A stretch of 8,460 bases of DNA, taken from SSEF01 sp964398485 (GTDB taxonomy: Bacteria; Patescibacteriota; Minisyncoccia; Moranbacterales; UBA1568). The stretch is from positions 1 to 8,460 of the forward strand of contig CAYNMD010000031.1 of the NCBI GenBank assembly GCA_964398485.1, in the 5' to 3' direction. The notes below the pieces were generated by a model that was given only the letters and a program-made list of their open reading frames with translations, did not search any database and was not told the origin of the DNA. Positions 1 through 4,098 of the stretch are shown here, piece by piece. A program made the translations under genes and the position numbers. Numbering within the stretch: the stretch's first letter is position 1; each line of letters begins with the position of its first letter.

Positions 1-86
1 CCCTCAAAGCGAAATCTTCTGCTGTGACCCCAGCAGCTTCTGATTATACTGAAACTCTAACAGTGATTGCATCAGCAAGCTTCTAA
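1..86 (+). CDS. C-terminal end of a secreted beta-rich surface protein (5' partial)
   Basis: The reading frame enters from the left edge (first whole codon at 3) and ends at TAA 84-86. Only 27 residues are visible. They contain AASDYTETLTVIASASF, which closely matches the C-terminus of the next gene (AATDYTDTLTVVAAGRF). I infer a tandem paralogue of that exported protein. Ending on a beta strand with a terminal Phe is typical of pilin-, coat-protein-U- or WxL-like sandwich domains, but no family can be assigned from so short a piece. No convincing intrinsic terminator follows it before the next promoter. Confidence 0.75.
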   Translation, partial: LKAKSSAVTPAASDYTETLTVIASASF

Positions 87-155
87 ATGAGCGCTACTCT
101 TGACGGGATTTGTTGTTTATTTAAGAGATGTGGTATTATTTTTTTGTGAGACTGC

Positions 156-184
156 TTGACTTCTCGTTTTCTGTCGTGTATACT
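156..184 (+). promoter_or_regulatory. Sigma-70-type promoter upstream of the exported beta protein
   Basis: The -35 box is TTGACT (156-161), then a 17-nt spacer, then the -10 box TATACT (179-184). Each hexamer matches consensus at 5 of 6 positions. Transcription should start near 190-192, giving a leader of about 67 nt before the ATG at 258. The octamer GTATACTG around the -10 recurs in the promoter at 1377-1405. Confidence 0.75.
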
Positions 185-204
185 GTGTACGAACATACGA
201 GAAG
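160..204. repeat. 8-bp inverted repeat spanning the promoter, possible operator
   Basis: CTTCTCGT (160-167) is the exact reverse complement of ACGAGAAG (197-204). The arms lie between the -35 and -10 boxes and just after the predicted transcription start. Arm-to-arm spacing is 37 bp, about 3.5 helical turns. It could be a split operator. The right arm also forms part of the leader hairpin, and an 8-bp match may be chance. Confidence 0.25.
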
Positions 205-240
205 CGGGTGGCTCTTTTTAGGAGGACCCGTTTCTTTTTT
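200..240 (+). promoter_or_regulatory. Leader hairpin with T-run: attenuator or 5' stabiliser
   Basis: AGAAGCGGGT (200-209) pairs with ACCCGTTTCT (226-235), a 10-bp stem with one G-T pair. A short inner CTC/GAG stem (212-214/222-224) is possible. T-rich sequence follows directly (235-240), giving the form of an intrinsic terminator. It lies about 10 nt after the predicted transcript start and 17 nt before the ATG at 258, so it could attenuate transcription or protect the 5' end. The only strong Shine-Dalgarno-like sequence, AGGAGG (220-225), is in the loop region, 32 nt from the start codon and so too far to serve it directly. It might instead be the terminator of the upstream gene. Confidence 0.55.
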
Positions 241-257
241 GGGAAAAATAAAATTCT

Positions 258-1310
258 ATGCCGTTTGTAACTCATCTTAGATCAATTAGTGCTCTTCAGA
301 TTGGGGTATTATCCATTGGTCTCTTTCTCCCGCTGTTTTTCTGGACCCATTTTGCTCAGGCGGGTAACTTTGAGCAGGTATATATTCGTTTGGATCGTCT
401 CGCAGCATCAACAACCACTGGTGGAACCGTCTGTGCTCAGGCAGATACTGTGGCTACGGAGGCTGATGTTCAGGTAACCTTTCCAACCGGTTTTACTGTA
501 AACTCCACTGCTTCTAACTGGACGGTAACCACAACCAATCTTCCTTCAGGCGCCGCAGCCTGGCCTGGTATTGGCACTGCTTCTGCTGTTTCCGGCCAGA
601 CAGTGACTTTTCCTTCAACTGATCTAACGGTTTCGACACTGTATTGTTTCAATTTTTCTGGAACGAGTACTCTTACTACCTCTACGGCTGGAAACGACAA
701 GACTGGTACAGTTACCACTCGTACCTCAGGACCAGCTACTATTGATAGCTCTGGCTACGCTCTCTCTATCGTTTCCAATGATCAGATTGTGGTAACTGCA
801 ACGGTTCCAGCTACTTTTTCCTTTGCTCTTTCAGGGAACACGGATACATTTACCAGTAATCTCTCTACCACAACCACTTCGACAAGTGGACGAACAGTGA
901 CTATTTCTACCAATGCTGCTTCGGGATGGGTTGCTTGGGTTAAGAGTGCTAATGCTGCTTTGAACTCTGTTTCTACAGGTGCCTCTATCGCGACAGCTGG
1001 ATCGGTGGATAATGCTCCTACGGATCTAGCCTCAGCTACGGGATATGTTTTGGATGTCAATATTACTACAGACTCAGGAACGGGTACTGGTACGGTATCT
1101 CAAGCTTCCAATTATGGCGCGGAATACAATGGAACTAACTCTACCTCTGGTGGTACTCTTTCGACTTCTTTTCAGCCAATTGCAGCCTCTGATGGTACTA
1201 CCGATGGAGATGTGTTGACCCTTATCGAACGAGCGAAGGTCTCTGCGGTGCAGGCTGCTGCTACAGACTATACTGATACCTTGACAGTGGTCGCTGCTGG
1301 CCGGTTCTAG
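258..1310 (+). CDS. Exported Thr/Ser-rich beta-sandwich surface protein, WxL/coat-U-like style
   Basis: This 350-aa protein starts at the only possible ATG, since an in-frame TAA lies at 249-251. A signal peptide covers residues 1-35 (hydrophobic 12-32, likely cut after AQA). The mature part is rich in Thr, Ser, Ala and Gly and looks all-beta. It seems to have an N-terminal sandwich (about 37-175) and a C-terminal domain (about 180-350) starting near SNDQIVVTATVP and ending DYTDTLTVVAAGRF. It has exactly two cysteines, C59 and C130, a plausible disulfide outside the cell. There is no membrane anchor, LPXTG or obvious WxL motif. Start-proximal SD is weak (GGGA at 241-244). Tandem paralogy with the gene ending at 86 and the DUF916-like genes downstream suggest a displayed surface or fibre subunit. 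That role is inferred, and no characterised family is recognised with certainty. Confidence 0.85.
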   Translation: MPFVTHLRSISALQIGVLSIGLFLPLFFWTHFAQAGNFEQVYIRLDRLAASTTTGGTVCAQADTVATEADVQVTFPTGFTVNSTASNWTVTTTNLPSGAAAWPGIGTASAVSGQTVTFPSTDLTVSTLYCFNFSGTSTLTTSTAGNDKTGTVTTRTSGPATIDSSGYALSIVSNDQIVVTATVPATFSFALSGNTDTFTSNLSTTTTSTSGRTVTISTNAASGWVAWVKSANAALNSVSTGASIATAGSVDNAPTDLASATGYVLDVNITTDSGTGTGTVSQASNYGAEYNGTNSTSGGTLSTSFQPIAASDGTTDGDVLTLIERAKVSAVQAAATDYTDTLTVVAAGRF

Positions 1311-1332
1311 ATCTATTTATTGTGTCGACAGG

Positions 1333-1360
1333 AAAAATCTCTCTAAAAGAGAGATTTTTT
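1333..1360 (+). terminator. Intrinsic terminator after the exported beta protein
   Basis: AAAAATCTCTCT (1333-1344) and AGAGAGATTTTT (1348-1359) form a perfect 12-bp stem with a 3-nt loop and a run of six T at 1355-1360. It sits 22 nt after the stop codon. The A-run on the 5' arm could let it work in both directions, although no converging gene exists here. Confidence 0.9.
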
Positions 1361-1376
1361 GTTGATGCCATCAGGA

Positions 1377-1405
1377 TTAGCTAATAAGAAAGAGAATGGT
1401 ATACT
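1377..1405 (+). promoter_or_regulatory. Extended -10 promoter of the DUF916-like operon
   Basis: TGG-TATACT (1397-1405) is an extended -10 element. The -35 at 17-nt spacing is poor (TTAGCT, 1377-1382), which fits an extended -10 promoter. The start would be near 1411, leaving a leader of only about 21 nt before ATG 1433, with no Shine-Dalgarno sequence in it. Confidence 0.6.
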
Positions 1406-1432
1406 GAGAAAGATATTGCTGATATTCCTGCT

Positions 1433-2461
1433 ATGCCCTTCTTTCGATTTCTCCTTCTCCCACTCCTCCTTCTCCCACTCCCTGTTTCTGCTCAGGAAGG
1501 ATCACTCCGTCTCGTTTCTTCACCTCTTCCTATATCGCTCGTTACTGAACCAGGGAAGACGGTGACGACACAGCTCAAGGTGAAGAATGCAGGGACGGAG
1601 ACTGAACGTCTCAAGATTGATATTCTCAAATTCAACGCTTACGAAGAGAGTGGCAAGCCAGCCCTCATGGATCTTGATCCAACGGATACTTTTGATGATT
1701 GGGTGAGTTTTTCAGAGCGAGAATTCGCTCTTGCTCCAGAAGAATGGAAGACAGTGACGGTGACTTTCACCGTTCCAGAAACGGCTGCCTTTGGTTACTA
1801 CTACGCTTTTGTATTCAGCCGATCTAATGAGGGCACGGAGTTGCGGTCTCAGCAGACAGCTGTGGTTGGTGGTACCGCTACACTGGTTCTGCTTGAGGCA
1901 AGAGTACCTGATGCCAAGAGAGAAGTAACACTCTCTGAATTCTCAACAGACAAAAAAGTGTATGAATTCCTCCCGACTCGTTTTACGGTCTCTCTCAAAA
2001 ATACTGGCAATGTTCACGTTGCTCCGCGAGGGAATATTTTCCTCTCAGACTGGAAGGGGAAAGAGGTGGCTTTGCTTGAGGTGAACGAAGCTAAGGGGAA
2101 TATTCTCCCGAACTCTACGCGTGTCTTTGAGTCAGATTGGAAAGATGGATTTCCTGTGTATGAACCGAAGATTGAGAACGGTGCTGTTGTTCTCGATGAG
2201 GCAGGGAATCAAACCTTTGATCTTGTGTGGGATTTTGAGCAGGCCTCAAAACTGCGATTTGGTAAGTACAATGCCAAAATCCTTCTTATCTATGATGATG
2301 GAACAAGAGATATCCCTATCGAAGGCTATGTATCATTCTGGGTCATTCCTTGGAGGATTGTAGGAGTGGGGATATTTGTAGCGCTCTTCTTCTTTATTGG
2401 TATTCGCTCTACACTGGTAAAGGTATGGCGAAAATTCTCTCCTCTTCCATCTCTAGAGTAG
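1433..2461 (+). CDS. DUF916 / WxL-interacting-protein-like membrane-anchored surface protein
   Basis: This 342-aa protein has a Sec signal peptide (about 1-20, ending VSA before QEGS) and an Ig-like N-terminal domain. The pattern is 'SSPLPISLVTEPGKTV' (start of strand A), N-x-G turns, then 'VTFTVPETAAFGYYYAFVFS' near 110-130. A second beta domain carries the KNTGNVHVAPRG motif (189-200). A transmembrane helix at about 303-324 is followed by a basic tail (KVWRKF). Signal peptide, two beta domains and a C-terminal anchor match the layout of WxL-interacting proteins (DUF916 plus DUF3324), which bind cell wall and partner surface proteins in Firmicutes. Family placement rests on pattern, not a search. 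It is the first gene of an operon and overlaps the next gene, a paralogue, by 37 nt. The ATG at 1433 is the only start after the in-frame TAA at 1385. No Shine-Dalgarno is visible. Confidence 0.85.
   Translation: MPFFRFLLLPLLLLPLPVSAQEGSLRLVSSPLPISLVTEPGKTVTTQLKVKNAGTETERLKIDILKFNAYEESGKPALMDLDPTDTFDDWVSFSEREFALAPEEWKTVTVTFTVPETAAFGYYYAFVFSRSNEGTELRSQQTAVVGGTATLVLLEARVPDAKREVTLSEFSTDKKVYEFLPTRFTVSLKNTGNVHVAPRGNIFLSDWKGKEVALLEVNEAKGNILPNSTRVFESDWKDGFPVYEPKIENGAVVLDEAGNQTFDLVWDFEQASKLRFGKYNAKILLIYDDGTRDIPIEGYVSFWVIPWRIVGVGIFVALFFFIGIRSTLVKVWRKFSPLPSLE
1451..1480 (+). repeat. Perfect 15-bp tandem duplication inside the signal-peptide coding region
   Basis: Two identical copies of CTCCTTCTCCCACTC (1451-1465 and 1466-1480) encode LLLPL twice, in frame. 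They form most of the hydrophobic core of the signal peptide of the 1433 gene. Slippage at this repeat would change core length by five residues without breaking the frame. Confidence 0.95.
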
Positions 2462-2865
2462 TATTTTTTTTGGTGGGACTACTTTTTCCGACAAGTTTAC
2501 TCTTGGCGGCTGAGTTAACTATTAGCCCCATGTTTCAGGAGATCGAGATACGCGACGAGGCTGAAATAGCAGCTGAGGTTCTGGTGAGTAATACTACTTC
2601 AGTTGAAATTCCCTTTCGGATTGAAGTATATGATTTTGGTAGCCTTGATCAGTCTGGAGGAGTAGCCTTTCTTGGTGCTTCACAAGATCTTCAGGCTGCG
2701 TATACTCTCGCTCCATGGGTAAAAGTTGATCAGGATCGTATTGTCCTAGCTCCTCGTGAGCAAAAAGTAGTGAGGGTGACTATTCTCAATAGCCAAGACT
2801 TGGCACCAGGAGGTCACTATGGAGCTCTGGTATTTCGCTCAACAAATGATGCTGCTCTTCCGTAG
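2425..2865 (+). CDS. N-terminal fragment of the interrupted DUF916-like protein
   Basis: This 146-aa product would be made if the TAG at 2863 terminates. It keeps the signal peptide and one nearly complete Ig-like domain ending HYGALVFRSTNDAALP, but loses the second domain and the anchor. It would therefore be exported and unanchored. An in-frame ATG at 2350 is also possible, but it adds 25 non-signal-like residues buried in the upstream gene. The ATG at 2425 gives a normal MAKILSS...VVFFLVG signal peptide. Overlap with the upstream stop (2461) suggests translational coupling. The ribosome site is weak (AAAGG just before the ATG). Confidence 0.6.
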   Translation: MAKILSSSISRVVFFLVGLLFPTSLLLAAELTISPMFQEIEIRDEAEIAAEVLVSNTTSVEIPFRIEVYDFGSLDQSGGVAFLGASQDLQAAYTLAPWVKVDQDRIVLAPREQKVVRVTILNSQDLAPGGHYGALVFRSTNDAALP

Positions 2866-2886
2866 AATGGCATTGCGATACAACAG

Positions 2887-3345
2887 ATGCTCGCCTCACT
2901 CCTCTTTGTTAATAAATTGGGTGGCTCCAAGCCGGCTATTACTCTTGAACAAGTAAAAGGAGAGCAACAGTGGTTTTCATTACCGAAACTTACTCTCGAT
3001 TTTCGAAATTCAGGCAATGTTCATATTACTCCTCGTGGCTATGTAGAATTGCTTGATCCGTTCGAGAGGGTCAAAGCCAAGGGAATTATTAATGAGGCCT
3101 CGGCTATTATCCTGCCTGACGCAGGGAGACTGATGCCTGTTGTATTCAAACCGCAGGGATTACTGTGGTTTCCGAGCTGGTACACAATGAAAGTGGCATA
3201 TCGATTCGATGGTGATGAGAACTTTCAATTTTTGGAGCAGAAGATATTCATTTTCCCGATCCATAGCCTCTGGTTTATAGGTGGAGCTTGCTTACTTTAC
3301 GGGTCTTGGCAGTTCTTCCGACGAAAGAGAAGTTTTTCGACATAG
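2887..3345 (+). CDS. C-terminal fragment of the interrupted DUF916-like protein
   Basis: This 152-aa open frame continues the same phase after the internal TAG, with the first ATG 22 nt later. It holds the second beta domain (LDFRNSGNVHITPRGYVELL), a conserved NEAS..ILPDAGR stretch that parallels NEAKGNILPNSTR in the upstream paralogue, and a C-terminal transmembrane segment (about IHSLWFIGGACLLYGSW) with a basic tail. No Shine-Dalgarno precedes ATG 2887 and there is no proper signal peptide, so independent function is doubtful. It is best read as the back half of the 2425 gene. Confidence 0.5.
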   Translation: MLASLLFVNKLGGSKPAITLEQVKGEQQWFSLPKLTLDFRNSGNVHITPRGYVELLDPFERVKAKGIINEASAIILPDAGRLMPVVFKPQGLLWFPSWYTMKVAYRFDGDENFQFLEQKIFIFPIHSLWFIGGACLLYGSWQFFRRKRSFST

Positions 3346-3356
3346 AAGAAATTACT

Positions 3357-3944
3357 ATGGGATCAGCTTCAGAGACAAGGTATCGGTCAAAGAATCGGTT
3401 TGTTTGGTGGATAGTGGTTATTCTCTGTGTTGCAGGGGCAGTACTGTTTCTCTTTCGCTGGATGAACCAAAAGTCTGTAGGGACTATTGTTCAAGGGGGT
3501 ATTTCTCAAGGAGATATGCCCCAAGAAAACACTGCGGAAATGGTTCGATATAAAGGGAAGTACTTTACTTTTGATTACCTGGCTCATTATCAAGTTCGTT
3601 CCGTAAATACTGTCAATTATCCAGTACTTGAACAGGTACTACTGGTGGAGCCTAGTATTGAGGGGAGAAAGATTTCTGTTGTTGCTCAGGAGATTGCTGC
3701 TGAAACTCTTGAGGAATATCCGGGTTTTCGAATGCGATCGCAGGATAATATGACCTATCAGCCAGAAAATCTCATCAAGGGAGGGTGGGAATACGTTCTT
3801 TTTACCAAAACCAGTAGCGTTTTTGAAGTAGGGGCATTTTTTCGACAGGGGAATATTGCTAAAAGCATAGTTCTATCATCCCCAGTCAAACTTGACGGGC
3901 TCCGGGAGGAGCTCCTCCAGCTGTTAGAAAGTCAGAATAGGTAG
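3357..3944 (+). CDS. Single-pass membrane protein with external C-terminal domain, function unknown
   Basis: This 195-aa protein has a basic N-terminus (RYRSKNR), one transmembrane helix (about 15-33, FVWWIVVILCVAGAVLFLF), a polar linker (36-61), and a mixed alpha/beta domain of about 130 residues starting KYFTFDYLAHYQVR and ending in a helix (LDGLREELLQLLESQ). By the positive-inside rule the C-terminal domain lies outside the cell. The domain layout is loosely like PsbP-type folds, but I do not recognise the family. ATG 3357 is preferred over ATG 3288 because 3288 lies within the upstream gene and would place 23 polar residues before the membrane helix. It begins 11 nt after the upstream stop, with weak purine-rich AGAAGAA before it, so it is probably the last operon gene. 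The inferred role is accessory to surface display. Confidence 0.8.
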   Translation: MGSASETRYRSKNRFVWWIVVILCVAGAVLFLFRWMNQKSVGTIVQGGISQGDMPQENTAEMVRYKGKYFTFDYLAHYQVRSVNTVNYPVLEQVLLVEPSIEGRKISVVAQEIAAETLEEYPGFRMRSQDNMTYQPENLIKGGWEYVLFTKTSSVFEVGAFFRQGNIAKSIVLSSPVKLDGLREELLQLLESQNR

Positions 3945-3978
3945 TCAGTAGTAGCATTAGCCTTGACGAGGAATCAAT

Positions 3979-4004
3979 CTCCCCTTTGAGGGAGCTGTTT
4001 TTTT
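3979..4004 (+). terminator. Probable intrinsic terminator of the DUF916-like operon
   Basis: CTCCC (3979-3983) pairs with GGGAG (3990-3994) around a 6-nt loop, and seven T follow at 3998-4004. The stem is short but GC-rich. It begins 34 nt after the operon's last stop codon. Its loop and 3' arm overlap the -35 box of the next promoter. Confidence 0.65.
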
Positions 4005-4013
4005 GTTTATACT
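3986..4013 (+). promoter_or_regulatory. Promoter of the giant surface-protein gene
   Basis: The -35 box is TTGAGG (3986-3991, 4 of 6), then 16 nt, then the -10 box TATACT (4008-4013, 5 of 6). The spacer contains the T-run of the upstream terminator. The start is expected near 4019-4021, giving a leader of about 80 nt. The -10 hexamer is identical to those of the other two promoters in the window. Confidence 0.6.
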
Positions 4014-4026
4014 ATGAGATGATGGC

Positions 4027-4063
4027 ATGAATCCGCGTTGATGGGTGAACCAATGCGATTCGT
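4027..4063 (+). promoter_or_regulatory. Long leader hairpin in the 5' UTR of the giant gene
   Basis: GAATC-c-GCGTTG (4029-4040) pairs with CAATGCGATTC (4051-4061), 11 bp with one bulged C (4034) and one G-T pair. It extends two more pairs outward, with a 10-nt loop (4041-4050). It begins about 8 nt after the predicted transcript start and no T-run follows, so it is not a terminator. It may stabilise the mRNA or bind a regulator. Confidence 0.55.
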
Positions 4064-4085
4064 TGCTGTTGTTCCGAATTTTTTC

Positions 4086-4090
4086 GGGAG
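4086..4090 (+). promoter_or_regulatory. Ribosome binding site fixing the start at 4099
   Basis: GGGAG lies 8 nt before ATG 4099, a normal distance. This supports 4099 over the internal ATG 4159, which would give a shorter signal peptide but has only a weak purine stretch (GAGCAAAG) before it. Confidence 0.65.
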
Positions 4091-4098
4091 TGATATTT

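Larger units (their letters stand above)
2425..3345 (+). pseudogene. DUF916-like paralogue interrupted by an in-frame TAG
   Basis: One reading frame runs from ATG 2425 to TAG 3343-3345 with a single internal stop at 2863-2865 (codon 147). Read through, it would be a 306-residue protein. It has a signal peptide (about 1-29, core VVFFLVGLLF), a DUF916-like domain (ELTISPMFQEIEI ... APGGHYGALVF), a second beta domain with NSGNVHITPRG, and a C-terminal membrane helix with tail RRKRS. The upstream paralogue has the same order, and its GNVH motif is at residue 192 against 197 here. That shows both halves are one gene with no frameshift. One C-to-T change (CAG to TAG) would explain the break. Options are a recent pseudogene, strain polymorphism, consensus error or stop readthrough. 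TAG ends other genes here, so general recoding is unlikely. Confidence 0.8.

Noticed and set aside
87..149. Tiny ORF right after the first stop (20 codons, begins MSATLDG)
   Set aside because: No ribosome site, no recognisable features, and it lies in the region before the promoter. Chance is the better explanation.
1359..1565. Overlapping frame at the start of the operon (68 codons)
   Set aside because: It overlaps the terminator and promoter and runs out of frame through the 15-bp duplication, giving Ser/Phe/His low-complexity sequence. It is a shadow of the 1433 gene.
2350..2424. Upstream ATG extension of the second DUF916-like gene
   Set aside because: It adds 25 residues encoded within the upstream gene's membrane-anchor region ahead of a normal signal peptide. 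ATG 2425 fits signal-peptide structure better.
2863..2865. General TAG or TGA recoding (as in Gracilibacteria/SR1, where TGA encodes glycine)
   Set aside because: Four other frames here end with TAG, and the 1454-codon giant ORF contains no in-frame TAG or TGA despite many glycines. This window gives no evidence for an altered code.
3905..3918. 14-bp perfect palindrome GGAGGAGCTCCTCC
   Set aside because: It lies inside the coding sequence for REELLQ near the end of the 3357 gene and has no loop or T-run, so it is most likely incidental to Glu/Leu codons.
3963..3968. TTGACG as the -35 box of the giant gene promoter
   Set aside because: It is 39 nt from the TATACT box, far too distant. TTGAGG at 3986 with 16-nt spacing fits.
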